From Acinetobacter lwoffii (GTDB taxonomy: Bacteria > Pseudomonadota > Gammaproteobacteria > Pseudomonadales > Moraxellaceae): a DNA stretch of 64,000 bases. The position numbers and the translations under genes were made by a program. Each line of letters starts with the position of its first letter. Positions within the stretch are counted from its first letter, which is position 1. The DNA lies in the NCBI RefSeq assembly GCF_019048525.1, contig NZ_CP077369.1, positions 2,852,001 to 2,916,000 on the forward strand, given 5' to 3'. This document shows, one piece after another, positions 18,654-28,700 of the stretch. Below the pieces are notes generated by a model, which worked only from the letters and a program-made list of their open reading frames with translations, had not been told where the DNA came from and made no database searches.

Positions 18654-18681
18654 CTCCCTATTATTTGAGATGAATGAGGCA

Positions 18682-19254
18682 TCAAGCTAAACCAATTACA
18701 GCAACAATAGCTGTCAAAGCACCAATCATTTGCTTACCATAAGGCACATATTTTTGAATAAATGCGCCGACGAGCAAACCGAATACGTATATAGATGCCA
18801 TCGCTGTAACCATACCAACGACCAGTAAAACTGCCTGACCGCTTTGGCCAAGTTCCGTACCATGTGCGATGCCATGAAAACCGGCCAAAAGTGCAGCAAT
18901 AAAAGGAACGGCTTTATTGGTTTTGGTCCAAAGAGCAACAGCCAATACAATTAACGACGCAATAATGCCGTTTTCAGCAATTGCTGTTGCTAAGTTGAAT
19001 TGTGCACCGATCATAAAACCGACAATCATTGCGGCAGATAAACCGAATAATCCGGCCCATTTCCAGCGCTGGTGTGCAGTCCAAATCAATACGCCAAATG
19101 CTAACGCCATCATTAGATGATCAAGCCCTGTAAATGGATGCACAAAACCGCTGATAAAACTATTATGGCTATGCTCATGGCCTGGATGCGCCATTGCTAC
19201 CAAGGGAAAGAATGCCAACGATGTGAAGGTAATTCTTTGCAATAATAACTTCAT
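18682..19254 (-). CDS. ureJ: HupE/UreJ-family membrane protein (probable nickel transport)
   Basis: A 190-aa protein with a signal-like N-terminus followed by the HupE signature HPGHEH and [15 protein letters not shown], about six transmembrane segments, and [11 protein letters not shown] in the second half. The histidines are consistent with nickel binding in this family. It begins 12 bp after ureG. Nickel uptake is inferred from the family and from its position within the urease accessory genes. Confidence 0.88.
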   Translation of the reverse strand: MKLLLQRITFTSLAFFPLVAMAHPGHEHSHNSFISGFVHPFTGLDHLMMALAFGVLIWTAHQRWKWAGLFGLSAAMIVGFMIGAQFNLATAIAENGIIASLIVLAVALWTKTNKAVPFIAALLAGFHGIAHGTELGQSGQAVLLVVGMVTAMASIYVFGLLVGAFIQKYVPYGKQMIGALTAIVAVIGLA

Positions 19255-19266
19255 AGTGGATGCCCC

Positions 19267-19881
19267 TTATGCTTTAAACAAACCTTGTTTCTCAATAAAG
19301 CTGATGATGTCATTTAAGCCATCTTTAGTTTTCATATTGGAAAATAGAAAAGGTTTTTCACCGCGCATACGTTTCGCGTCTTGATCCATCACATCTAAAT
19401 TTGCTCCAACCATTGGTGCAAGGTCGGTTTTGTTTATGATTAACAAATCAGATTTGGTAATACCGGGGCCACCTTTACGCGGAATTTTCTCCCCACCCGC
19501 CACATCAATTACATACAGGGTTAAATCTGAAAGTTCCGGGCTAAATGTTGCTGCCAAATTATCACCGCCACTTTCAATAATGATCAGTTCAAGGCCATCA
19601 AATTTTTCGCACAGGTCATCAATAGCCGCTAGGTTAATGGAGGCGTCCTCACGAATTGCGGTATGCGGGCAACCACCTGTTTCTACACCAACAATACGCT
19701 CAGGTGACATAGCTTCATGGCGTGTTAAAAAGTTGGAATCTTCTTTGGTATAAATATCATTGGTCACCACCGCCATATTGTATTTTTCACGCAGTGCCTG
19801 ACATAAATTTAAAGTAAGCGCTGTTTTACCTGAACCAACTGGACCGCCAATACCTACGCGTAATGGGCTACGTTCTGTCAT
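19267..19881 (-). CDS. ureG: Urease accessory GTPase UreG
   Basis: A 204-aa SIMIBI-class GTPase. The P-loop is [11 protein letters not shown], the metal-binding Cys-Pro-His is in [14 protein letters not shown], followed by [11 protein letters not shown] and the base-recognition motif INKTDLAP. It couples GTP hydrolysis to nickel delivery. It lies between ureF and ureJ. Confidence 0.96.
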   Translation of the reverse strand: MTERSPLRVGIGGPVGSGKTALTLNLCQALREKYNMAVVTNDIYTKEDSNFLTRHEAMSPERIVGVETGGCPHTAIREDASINLAAIDDLCEKFDGLELIIIESGGDNLAATFSPELSDLTLYVIDVAGGEKIPRKGGPGITKSDLLIINKTDLAPMVGANLDVMDQDAKRMRGEKPFLFSNMKTKDGLNDIISFIEKQGLFKA

Positions 19882-19899
19882 GTGAAATGTCCTTTATTT

Positions 19900-20565
19900 T
19901 TAAGATCTAAATAATCGTGAATATTGTGTTTCGTGTGCCATACTGAGCATGGCGTAATTAGGTAAGGCGCTACTGAGTTCAGCATCTTGCAGTGCTAAAG
20001 CACGTTCAATTGCCTCTGGAATCAGCCCATGAACATGCCATAAAATCCGTTGTCCACTCATCTGTCCAAGTGGTACAGTTTTCACGGCAGCCAACACCTG
20101 ATTTTCAAGTACGGTAAAGGTATAAGCAGTCAAAACCTCTGCAACATCAAGTTCGAGTTGCCCACAAAGATGCGCATAGATGGGTACGAAACCGATCTGC
20201 TTTTTTAATTTCACAGGCTTTTTCAGCACATCACGAATCCACGCATTTAATGAAAATGCCAATTGCTGTGATTCAGCCAATAACTCTTTGCTTTCTCGAC
20301 TTGCTCTATATAACTGCGCCCAGTATTCAAACTGCTCAGGCTGATCAAAAGATATTATTAGGCGTTTCAAAACGGGCAGCTCAAACCGTACCAAAAGCAT
20401 TTCAAGCACTTCTTCAAAATAAGTAATGCTCGAGGTTTCATCAAAAATTAAGCTCTGATCAATCGCACTTTCTACCCCTTGAGAATAACAGTACGCCCCA
20501 ATTGGTAGTGCCGTTGAGGACAAAGTCAACAGACTTAAAAGCTGTGAAGCATTAGGTGTGAACAT
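19900..20565 (-). CDS. ureF: Urease accessory protein UreF
   Basis: A 221-aa all-helical UreF family protein, with [20 protein letters not shown] near the N-terminus and [19 protein letters not shown] sequence late, as in the family. It regulates the UreG GTPase. It overlaps the ureE 3' end by 14 bp (20552-20565), so the two are translationally coupled. Confidence 0.93.
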   Translation of the reverse strand: MFTPNASQLLSLLTLSSTALPIGAYCYSQGVESAIDQSLIFDETSSITYFEEVLEMLLVRFELPVLKRLIISFDQPEQFEYWAQLYRASRESKELLAESQQLAFSLNAWIRDVLKKPVKLKKQIGFVPIYAHLCGQLELDVAEVLTAYTFTVLENQVLAAVKTVPLGQMSGQRILWHVHGLIPEAIERALALQDAELSSALPNYAMLSMAHETQYSRLFRS

Positions 20566-21034
20566 GATGCAAAGCCTTAATTGGGCTTAATCTGTGATCA
20601 TGCTGATGCTGTGCATAAGCACCGCTTTCAGGCTCAAATGGATGCATGGTTTCATATACCGTTAAACCAAGTCCAATTATCATTTCAGCCAATACATGAT
20701 CTGGCTCAAAATACAGCGCCGTTGGTGTGAGCATTAAAGGGACGTGACGATTACCTAAGTGATACGCTGCTTTTAATAAATCAAAGCTGCTTGGTGCTTC
20801 TACTTTCATGAGTTTTTCTGCTTTGGCATCGACACGCAGTACATCACCCTCTTGAGTTGCGATATATGAACCGTGCCTTAAAATGCCGGTACGGGGTAAA
20901 TCTGCACCAATATCGTGCCCGTTAGCTAAAGTTGCACGAAAACGGCTCTTTTGTCGTGTATCAAATGTCAGTTCAACTATCTCAACATTTTCTTGTACGA
21001 CATTACCCTCAAGTCTTTCCGTATAGATTTTCAT
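20552..21034 (-). CDS. ureE: Urease accessory protein UreE (nickel metallochaperone)
   Basis: A 160-aa protein with an N-terminal UreE domain ([28 protein letters not shown]) and a metal-binding half ([10 protein letters not shown]). The C-terminus is His-rich (HQHDHRL, ALHHVHT). It hands nickel to UreG. It is the first gene of the cluster, so the promoter is expected in 21035-21260. Confidence 0.94.
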   Translation of the reverse strand: MKIYTERLEGNVVQENVEIVELTFDTRQKSRFRATLANGHDIGADLPRTGILRHGSYIATQEGDVLRVDAKAEKLMKVEAPSSFDLLKAAYHLGNRHVPLMLTPTALYFEPDHVLAEMIIGLGLTVYETMHPFEPESGAYAQHQHDHRLSPIKALHHVHT

Positions 21035-21261
21035 AAATACCCAATCTCAATTTCTTTTATCGTGATTCGTGAACTAAATTGATGCTAAATTCAGCATTAA
21101 ATGAATGATTTGCATTAAAATAATGCACTATTCATGCCAATCTTATTTTGCCAAGCGTTTTATTTTTGCCGTGTCTATCTAATTATTTTGAAATTTGCTT
21201 CGTGCAAGACATCTTAATTATTAAAAAATATGTGATTGCCGATAATTATTCAGATGGCCAT

Positions 21262-21289
21262 AAAAAAATCCCCCCATCGATGGAGGATT
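21262..21289 (-). terminator. Terminator downstream of the CysJ-like remnant
   Basis: AATCCTCCATCGATGGGGGGATT on the minus strand followed by TTTTTTT. It lies after the flavoprotein remnant and upstream of the urease promoter region. Confidence 0.65.
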
Positions 21290-21323
21290 GTAGAAATAGA
21301 ATTTATGCCAATCTAGCTAAGCA

Positions 21324-21461
21324 TTAATACACATCTCGTCGGTAGTGACCGGCCTTACGTAAGGCATTAATTTGTTTAGCACCTAAAATTTCTACTAAAG
21401 CATCATCAATACCTTGGGCCATATTTAAACTACCACAGAGATAATACAAAACACGAAGAAA
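21324..21461 (-). pseudogene. 3' remnant of a CysJ-like flavoprotein reductase gene
   Basis: About 45 codons remain, reading RVLYYLCGSLNMAQGIDDAL followed by VEILGAK and ending in HYRRDVY. This is the typical C-terminus of CysJ/sulfite reductase or nitrate reductase flavoprotein subunits of the ferredoxin-NADP reductase superfamily, including the NADP-binding CGS and the terminal YRRDVY. The rest of the gene is absent in the window. Homology stops near 21461, where the recombinase cassette begins, so the gene was probably cut by that insertion or by a later deletion. Confidence 0.7.
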
Positions 21462-21581
21462 CCAGCCACATTCACATCAAATAAAATCAATAACTTAAAA
21501 TAAAAATTCCAAATACACCCTATTTCCCACCCGCTTTGAGCCTCTCAAATTCATCAAAAACCGCCCACATTTATAACCACT

Positions 21582-21629
21582 TTCTTGATCTTTTTATAAA
21601 AATTAAAAGTTTTTTGTACTTCTTGATCT
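21582..21629 (+). repeat. Paired direct repeat upstream of the recombinase cassette
   Basis: TTCTTGATCT occurs at 21582-21591 and at 21620-21629, start to start 38 bp, in the AT-rich leader just before the first cassette gene. It could be a recombinase or regulator binding site near the element's end. Only the repetition supports this. Confidence 0.3.
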
Positions 21630-21657
21630 AAGTTAAAAAAATCAGGAGGGCGAATAA

Positions 21658-22299
21658 ATGAAGCCTACAAAAGCAAATTCTCAGCTAGCCAATAAAAGAC
21701 CGTTTTATACAAAGGAGGTCATGATCCGTCCTTACCCGCCTCTGTTCAAAATTTACCAAAGCTACGCTCAGATTTTAAATGCCTCGCAACTGCCAACACA
21801 CTTTCAACATGACGTGAGCCTAATATCTGCTACTGCACCTGCTCCAGCTGAGTTATTCGCAACAGATAACTTTCTTCTTGTTTATATAGCACAACAACAA
21901 AATATTCGAATCAAAGCTCGAAGCATTGTAGAAGCTGATGTAGACCTCATTCAGGTTCAATATCAACTCAGCAACACACTCTTTAAGTTGATGACTGAGC
22001 TCAAGATCAATCCACAGGCTCTTAATCCCGATAAGCTACTTCATAACTTAAATCAGTCTCTATCGAAACAAGCAATTTACGATGTGAATCAAAAGCTTTA
22101 TGACAAACCCAGATGCAGTCTTTCTCGAGACCTACTCGCTAAGTTAATCGATTGCAGTCGTAATCAGCTACTTTATCGCCAGAAGCAAATCAACGGCACT
22201 CACGACCTACGAATTCAAGCACTCAAAAATAAATGTAAAGCACTCACGAGCGTACAACCATGCGCATCACAATTTTGGAGTTTAGACCATGAAAATTGA
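21658..22299 (+). CDS. Recombinase-cassette protein A, unknown function (213 aa)
   Basis: I do not recognise the family. The protein is Gln/Leu-rich and mostly helical in appearance. The segment SRDLLAKLIDCSRNQLLYRQ could be a helix-turn-helix. The start is preceded by an excellent ribosome site (AGGAGGG, 7 nt). A second one (AAAGGAGGT) lies only 2 nt before an in-frame ATG at 21721. Its last 11 bp overlap the next gene, so it belongs to the same transcription and translation unit as the recombinases that follow. It is probably a DNA-binding or accessory factor of the mobile element. Confidence 0.7.
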   Translation: MKPTKANSQLANKRPFYTKEVMIRPYPPLFKIYQSYAQILNASQLPTHFQHDVSLISATAPAPAELFATDNFLLVYIAQQQNIRIKARSIVEADVDLIQVQYQLSNTLFKLMTELKINPQALNPDKLLHNLNQSLSKQAIYDVNQKLYDKPRCSLSRDLLAKLIDCSRNQLLYRQKQINGTHDLRIQALKNKCKALTSVQPCASQFWSLDHEN

Positions 22300-22900
22300 A
22301 AACATCATTGAGCGAATGCTAGATCATGAATTTTTTGATCAGGACTATCAAAATGCTATCGCACAGCACTTAAAACCTACAGTCTTAATCCCTGAATTAA
22401 AACCCTTATTGAAAACAACAGTCAGCTTCGATGCAGACTCTAAGTTTGAACTCCCAACAAAACTACCTCTCCCCCCAAGTGTGTCTAAACATCCGATCTG
22501 TGCCTATCTCTATTCAGTAGATCAGCATGAATATCCTGTTATACAACGATGGGCTGTGCATAATTTACATGCAGCATGTATTCTTAAAGCAATTCCGAAT
22601 CCGACTGAAAAGGATCACCAAACCACCATTATTAGAGTGTTTAATCGATTTAGATTAGCAAACGAAGCTTATGCCGCATCGCAACAAGGCAAACAATTGA
22701 ATCGGTATCAGCAGGAATATTTGTGGTTATGGGAGCAATTGCCTAGCCATGAGATTACCTTGGCTGACTTCGTGAAGAGTTTACGGGAATTAGAAAACGA
22801 CTCTAAACTCAATCGTTTTCAGTATCTATTACTGCTTGATATACGGCGATTCTATGATTATGTCTTAGCACTTAAACCTGATGTGGTTCTAGGATTTTAG
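22289..22900 (+). CDS. Recombinase-cassette protein B, unknown function (203 aa), 3' end altered by IS insertion
   Basis: A protein of unknown family with KIENIIERMLDHEFF at its N-terminus and helical C-terminal segments (LRELENDSKLNRFQYLLLLD). It overlaps gene A by 11 bp. The stop codon at 22898-22900 lies within the end of the IS3-family element. Removing the IS (assuming an ATT target duplication) would continue the frame for four more codons (LTEPH), so the protein is probably only slightly altered. It is similar in size to GmtX-type proteins, but I cannot confirm homology. Confidence 0.65.
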   Translation: MKIENIIERMLDHEFFDQDYQNAIAQHLKPTVLIPELKPLLKTTVSFDADSKFELPTKLPLPPSVSKHPICAYLYSVDQHEYPVIQRWAVHNLHAACILKAIPNPTEKDHQTTIIRVFNRFRLANEAYAASQQGKQLNRYQQEYLWLWEQLPSHEITLADFVKSLRELENDSKLNRFQYLLLLDIRRFYDYVLALKPDVVLGF

Positions 22901-22966
22901 ACCACGCCTATAAGTGATAATCTACTCCCCAATAAGCATGGGAAATGCTTGTTTTTGGAGTCAACC

Positions 22967-23272
22967 ATGACACGAAGAAAACGTCGTAATCATTCAGCAG
23001 AGTTTAAAGTTAAAGTTGCTCTCGCAGCAATTAAAGGCGACCACACACTCGCTGAACTTTCTACTCAATTCGATTTACATCAAAACCAAATCATCGATTG
23101 GAAAAATCAACTGCTTGAGCAATCAGTCAATATTTTTTCACGACCAACAGCACAACAAGAACCAGAGATTGACCTCAAAGCTCTACATGCCAAGATAGGA
23201 CATCAGGCATTGCAAATTGATTTTTTAGAAGGTGCGCTCAGAAAAATAGGGCAGCTGAGCGGCAAAAAATGA
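22967..23272 (+). CDS. IS3-family OrfA (HTH protein)
   Basis: A 101-aa protein with a transposase helix-turn-helix (HSAEFKVKVALAAIKGDHTL, then AELSTQFDLHQNQIIDWK) and a short leucine-zipper-like tail (LHAKIGHQALQIDFLEGAL). The ATG at 22967 follows TTGGAG. An upstream TTG at 22949 is less likely. Its stop overlaps the orfB start (ATGA) at an A6 stretch that could also support frameshifting. Confidence 0.9.
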   Translation: MTRRKRRNHSAEFKVKVALAAIKGDHTLAELSTQFDLHQNQIIDWKNQLLEQSVNIFSRPTAQQEPEIDLKALHAKIGHQALQIDFLEGALRKIGQLSGKK

Positions 23273-24096
23273 TCGATAAGACCCATCAACTTTCGGTACG
23301 ACAACAATCGCAATTGATTCAAATCAATCGCAGTACGTTGTATTACAAGCCCAAAGAGATTTCATCAACTGATTTGAGTTTGATGCGTCTAATCGATGAA
23401 ATTCATCTCGACTACCCATTTATGGGCAGTCGAATGATACGAGATATGCTACAGCGTCAAGGACATCAAATAGGTCGGCGTAAAGTCCGACGTTTAATGC
23501 GCTTGATGGGAATACATGCCTTGTATCCAAAACCCAATACCAGTAAGCCTAATCTTGCACACCGTATTTTCCCATATCTGTTGAAAAACATGGTCATCGA
23601 TCACTCTAATCAAGTCTGGTGTACAGATATCACGTACATTCCTATGGCTAAAGGCTTTGTCTATCTGTGTGCAATTATAGATTGGCATAGTCGTAAAGTA
23701 CTGGCTCATCGAGTATCGATCAGTATGGAAACAGACTTTTGCATAGATGCGTTGCAAGAAGCAATTGTGAAATATGGTTGTCCAGAGGTGTTTAATACAG
23801 ACCAAGGCAGTCAATTCACAAGCGAGGCATTTTTGAATGAGTTAAAATTGCGAAATATCCGTATCAGTATGGATGGGAAAGGACGATGGATGGATAATGT
23901 GATGATTGAGCGTTTATGGCGCAGCGTGAAGCATGAGGAAGTCTATTTGAAGGCTTACGATACGGTTAAACAAGCGAAACAATCAATTGCTGAATATTTG
24001 GATTTTTATAACATGATACGTCCTCATTCAAGTTTGAATAAGGCAACACCGGATGAATTTTATGATCAACATTTACTAAAAGTAATGGCAGCATAA
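23269..24096 (+). CDS. IS3-family OrfB (DDE transposase)
   Basis: A 275-aa integrase-core transposase. It has an N-terminal HTH_21 region (DYPFMGSRMIRDMLQRQGH) and then the DDE core: VWCTDITYIP, FNTDQGSQFTS and MIERLWRSVKHEEVYLKAY. The C-terminal FYNMIRPHSSLNKATPDEF is standard. It overlaps orfA by 4 bp and looks intact. Confidence 0.93.
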   Translation: MIDKTHQLSVRQQSQLIQINRSTLYYKPKEISSTDLSLMRLIDEIHLDYPFMGSRMIRDMLQRQGHQIGRRKVRRLMRLMGIHALYPKPNTSKPNLAHRIFPYLLKNMVIDHSNQVWCTDITYIPMAKGFVYLCAIIDWHSRKVLAHRVSISMETDFCIDALQEAIVKYGCPEVFNTDQGSQFTSEAFLNELKLRNIRISMDGKGRWMDNVMIERLWRSVKHEEVYLKAYDTVKQAKQSIAEYLDFYNMIRPHSSLNKATPDEFYDQHLLKVMAA

Positions 24097-24219
24097 TTTA
24101 AATATTTAGAGCGGATTTATCACTTATAAAACTGAATTGAGTGGTCTAATTAACGGAACCACATTAAACCCAAGAAACATTACTCAGCACCACCCAAGCA
24201 CATCGATGAGCCAATTTAT

Positions 24220-25764
24220 TTGGATGAACACAACGCCATTTTACACTGTCCATATGACATGCCTCAGAAACAGCATCCTGCTCTCTTTTATGAGGAATTA
24301 CAGGATGAACAGCCAAATCAGCAATACTCACTCAATACAGCGCAGGTATCGCCTTTAGCAAGCCAATCGAGTTATTTGCAACATCAAGTGAGTAAACTGA
24401 CACAACAGCATATCATTAGACAACAACATAATTTTAGCTGTAGCAAGCATTATCCAGATTTCAACAGCCTGAGCTTACTTGTAAAACATTGCCATCAAGT
24501 CTATTTGAATCATCCAGAAAAAAATAAAGCGTATCTTTTTATTCTACTCAGTTTCTTAAGCGGTGTTCCGATTGAGCAATGGCTGGAGTTACAGACAAAT
24601 CAGCGCCGTGTCCTAAATAATCGACAGAAGCTCATTTTAGAAAACGACCAATATTTTTTACGTTCAAAATTCACGCTATTTGAGAACACTGACTTTAAAT
24701 TTAAAGAACAGTTACTCAATCAAGTGACCTACTTCGACTTACCACTAATTAAAGAATTAGTAGATGGTCTAAAAAAATCTCCTGTTGTGAGCCAGGAGCA
24801 AGTCAATCAAGCATTAAAAAAATGCCGTCACGAACTGTTTATTCCGTCTTTATCAACTAAAAAAATAAGTGTTTTACTACATCATTGTATTTATAGACAT
24901 ACCAAGAACGAGCAACTCGCGGACATACTTACGGGTATTGATGCCAATCGATCGGTTTCTATTTCATATTGCTCATATCCAATCTACCGCTTACAGCAAA
25001 GTTATCAATCAACAATACAACAACTCTCAAATGCGTTAGCAAAAGAAATTCATGTCGTTGATGATGAACAATTAAGATTTGGTAGCGGCAAAGCTCCCAA
25101 AGCCCCGACAGTGACTGCTATATTTGCCTACTTACAACATCAGATCATTCAAGCCCGACACAGAAACCAAATGCTTGAGATGTTCAATCACTACAATATT
25201 TGGCTTTGGCACATTTTATTGCTATTCACTGCTGCTCGACCTGTAATTGGATTCCCAGGGTTCTTACGAAACTTTGATTTAAAACAAAAATGGCTTTGGG
25301 TTTCGGACAAAGAAATTCACACAAGAAATGAAGATGGACGCTTAATCCCATTATGTGATTTTGCAGTTCAAGAAGTCCGTCAATTTATTGGCTATTTAGG
25401 TGAATTCCAACAACTTCATCCAGAGCATCAATCACACATTCAAGAAATTTTAAGTAGTAAAAAGCCTCTGCTGAGTGTTTATCAACATGGAGAATGGCAA
25501 GCGCTTAGCCCTCATCTTATAAGCTCATTTACTCGTGTTATGGAGATCAACCACGCAAATTGGCTTAGGCATACAGCTCGTGCATATCTCACCGAAAAAG
25601 CAGATGAAAATTTAATTTTAGCCACGTTTGGGCATGAGCAAAACCAACAAGAAATCGGCCAAAAATTCTCAAGTCTGTCTCTTCAACAATATAGAGCCCT
25701 CGCTGATTACCTTAACGAGATGCAAAATTTTTACAGTATCGATGGAATGTATGAACATGCCTAA
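24220..25764 (+). CDS. Recombinase-cassette protein C: degenerate tyrosine recombinase (514 aa)
   Basis: The C-terminal third resembles a tyrosine recombinase. LLFTAARPVIGFPGF (about residue 337) fits box I with its Arg. NWLRHTARAYL (about 447) fits box II, but the His normally three residues before the Arg is replaced. FGHEQ (about 470) supplies the later His. The expected nucleophile position reads GQKF rather than Tyr. Catalysis is therefore doubtful and a structural role beside protein D is possible. The frame is open from 24154; only a TTG at 24220 is available as a start. It overlaps protein D by 14 bp. GmtY-like proteins are a candidate family; this is not confirmed. Confidence 0.7.
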   Translation: MDEHNAILHCPYDMPQKQHPALFYEELQDEQPNQQYSLNTAQVSPLASQSSYLQHQVSKLTQQHIIRQQHNFSCSKHYPDFNSLSLLVKHCHQVYLNHPEKNKAYLFILLSFLSGVPIEQWLELQTNQRRVLNNRQKLILENDQYFLRSKFTLFENTDFKFKEQLLNQVTYFDLPLIKELVDGLKKSPVVSQEQVNQALKKCRHELFIPSLSTKKISVLLHHCIYRHTKNEQLADILTGIDANRSVSISYCSYPIYRLQQSYQSTIQQLSNALAKEIHVVDDEQLRFGSGKAPKAPTVTAIFAYLQHQIIQARHRNQMLEMFNHYNIWLWHILLLFTAARPVIGFPGFLRNFDLKQKWLWVSDKEIHTRNEDGRLIPLCDFAVQEVRQFIGYLGEFQQLHPEHQSHIQEILSSKKPLLSVYQHGEWQALSPHLISSFTRVMEINHANWLRHTARAYLTEKADENLILATFGHEQNQQEIGQKFSSLSLQQYRALADYLNEMQNFYSIDGMYEHA

Positions 25765-28700
25765 ACAAACAAAGTATGCCCATGAACGCCGTGCGAACAA
25801 CAGAGACAAAAAGCGAATTAAAGAGCGTATACAAATTCAAGCGATCATAGATGAGTTTCTGTCGTTCGAGCAATTACATCAAGCACAGCAGTCAGAAAGC
25901 ATAACTACTGTCTATGACCAAGTTAACCAACACTTAGACCAACTAAAATGTAGTTTTTCTCTAAAAAAGGCATTTTATCAGCAGTTCCGTAAACGTATTA
26001 TTCAATCTAATCGTGCCTATCATACTGATTTACCTTTACCCACCAAGCATCTCGTTTCTATTCAACGTACGCCGTTACTATTCAATGAGACTTGGCTAGA
26101 ACAAACTAAATACATCTCACAGATCAAAGAAAAACTTTTAAGATATTGGTATACGGCGGATGACTTTACCATAGATGAAAGCATTGGAAATATACTGATC
26201 TGCGCAATTCTCTATGGTGGGATCTCTAATCTTTCGAGCCTAACAGCTTTGCTAGAACATTTAAAACAACAAGGTTCGATTGATCAGATCTCAAGAATAC
26301 AAATCCCTCTGATCTTTCTAGAACCACAATCACCACATTATGGTGATTTATATGACCCTAAACGTCCCTTAAAAAAATCTAGAAATTTTGTACCCGATCG
26401 GCTAACACTGCTATGGATTACTAGGTTTAAAACACAAGCAATAGATATCCAACACGATTGTTACACTTATATCAATTGTATTTTTAATGCATTAGCACTT
26501 CCGTTTAATCCAAAACAATTCAAACAATTCTTACAGATGGCTAGTCATTCATGGATGCAACTAGATAGGGTTGATTTAAGCCCAGCACTAAGTCTTTGCT
26601 TATCAGAAGAGATTGAGACCTGCGGTTTAAGTCCAAGTGTTTTTAAACGCTATCTCACACCTCAGTTATCCAATTTCGATTTACAACAAACTGAAGAACC
26701 TCTACCTAAAACGCTAAATCCCGCAGAAAAAGAAGAAAAATCCTGCACAGATCACTCTCTAGATTCATCGATTGCATTGCATAAACAAATTTTAAAATTT
26801 TTTAGAAATAGTGATCAGACCGTAACAGATCTAAAAAATTGCTTACTCAACCAACATGCTCATCTTCCAGAAAATGCGAAGAGGCTCGGGCTGTGGTTAT
26901 ACAGCTTGTTTCATCCTACACGAGAAGATATTGAATATATTGCCGAGCTTTATCAGCTCGATCAAAGTAAGTACTCGCGTCATATAGCTCAACAGCAAAA
27001 AATTCGTCATAGCTCAATATATAGCTACTACACAAAACTCGCAGAGACTTGGTTATTGCACAGTACAGATTATCTAGAAGAGCTCAATCTCAACGATCAT
27101 TTAGAAACGATTTATAGCCGTATGTTAAATGGCGTAGGTAAATCTAGATCACAAAAATTCGATCTTTTAAAACGATTCCATCAATTTCAACAGATGCTCT
27201 TTAACGCTGAATCGTTCCCTCTCAGCACTGAAGGACTACGTATTCACTCACCCAAAGCTGAGATTATTTCAGGAAAAACTTTTCAACATCTACTCAGTCA
27301 GCTTAGTCAATATAAAAACTCAAGCTATACCCCACATGATTTAGAAATGCTGAGTATCGTATATACGATAGCTTTTCGTACTGGCATGCGCATCAATGAA
27401 ATACTCGGCATGCGAATCAAGGACGTGGAAGGTGTCAAAGCAAGTTCCATTTGGATACGTACATATCGTGCAAAGCATCAACAGCATTTTCTTAAAACGG
27501 ATAGTGCTGAGCGCAATCTCAACGTTCAAATTTTACTTAGCGAAGAAGAGCATCTCCAATTTCAGAAATACTGCAAGGCACGCCGTATAGCCTATAACCC
27601 CAATCAATACCTATTCACGATGTGGAATAGTGCAGAACGTATTAGACCCTACATGGTCACCACACCTTTTCAAAAGACACTTGATTCAATTTTGCCAAAT
27701 CATTGCTATACCTTCCATTCACTGCGACATAGTGCGACGAACAATCTAGCTATAATTTTGACTATGGACTACGAGTTTGTAAACGTCTTCACTGACTATT
27801 CACCTAGGCATTACAACTTGATTCGTTGTCAACTCTTATCGTCTCAAACACCTCAAAATTGTTGGTATCTACTTGCCCACTTATTGGGCCATATTGATCC
27901 TACTGAAACCTTTAGGAGCTATTTGCATCTAGCTTATATAATGGCAGGTTATCAATTAAGAAAATTTGACCCATGTTTGGATCGAACCGTTATTCGAAAA
28001 ATCTGTCCAAGCTTAAAATCATCTAAACACCAGCAAATAGCACTTAGCTATTACGATGAACAAATAGTACAAACAATAAAAATAAAACCTATAACAATGC
28101 CTGATGAATACATCAACACATCTAAGATTAAAGGTGATTTAGTTCAAGCAGAAGATAGCAATTTTTTCTATGGAACCAGTAAATCTAGTTATCCATTTTC
28201 TCTAGTCATAAAAATACTCAAGGCATTAGATCAATCTTATACACCTGAGCTTCTTGCTCAAAAGTATGACTTTTCAATTGAGACCCTCATACTGTGGCAA
28301 CAAAATATACTTAGACTCAAACAACTCAAAAATCGCAAGAACCGGCCTCGCTTCATTATTGATGCTGATAAATCACAACGCATACTTCCGCATATTGAAA
28401 CAACGGAAGAAAAAATAGTCTTAGAATATTTTTTTAAACAGCTCAACCAGCATAGTTATAATGATATCCATATATTAAATGCACTAGCTATTTTTGAAAT
28501 GAAGGCTAACATTTCACACGCGGGATTAATCTTTAACAGTGCTGAAGTAAGACTAGCAAATCGATTTTTGACAGGTATTTATTCTTTATTTCCAGCAAAA
28601 TATTGGCAGACCGCTCTACCTCCTAAAATCTCACAAGATAAGCTTATTGAAAAAATGCATATTAAATCAATACCTTACCGAATGAACAGCAGTTTAAGTA

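Larger units (their letters stand above)
22897..24148 (+). mobile_element. IS3-family insertion sequence inside the recombinase cassette
   Basis: The outer repeats TTAGACCAC (left) and GTGGTCTA(A) (right) enclose inner inverted sequences TATAAGTGATAA / TTTATCACTTATA. It carries overlapping orfA and orfB. ATT flanks both sides (22894-22896 and 24149-24151), consistent with a 3-bp duplication usual for IS3. It is about 1252 bp. The element at 29627-31668 is a related copy. Confidence 0.85.

Noticed and set aside
24137..24358. 73-aa frame at the start of the 514-aa recombinase-like gene
   Set aside because: The other frame continues into a long coding sequence with coherent protein character (LDEHNAILHCPYDMPQ), so this one is not coding.
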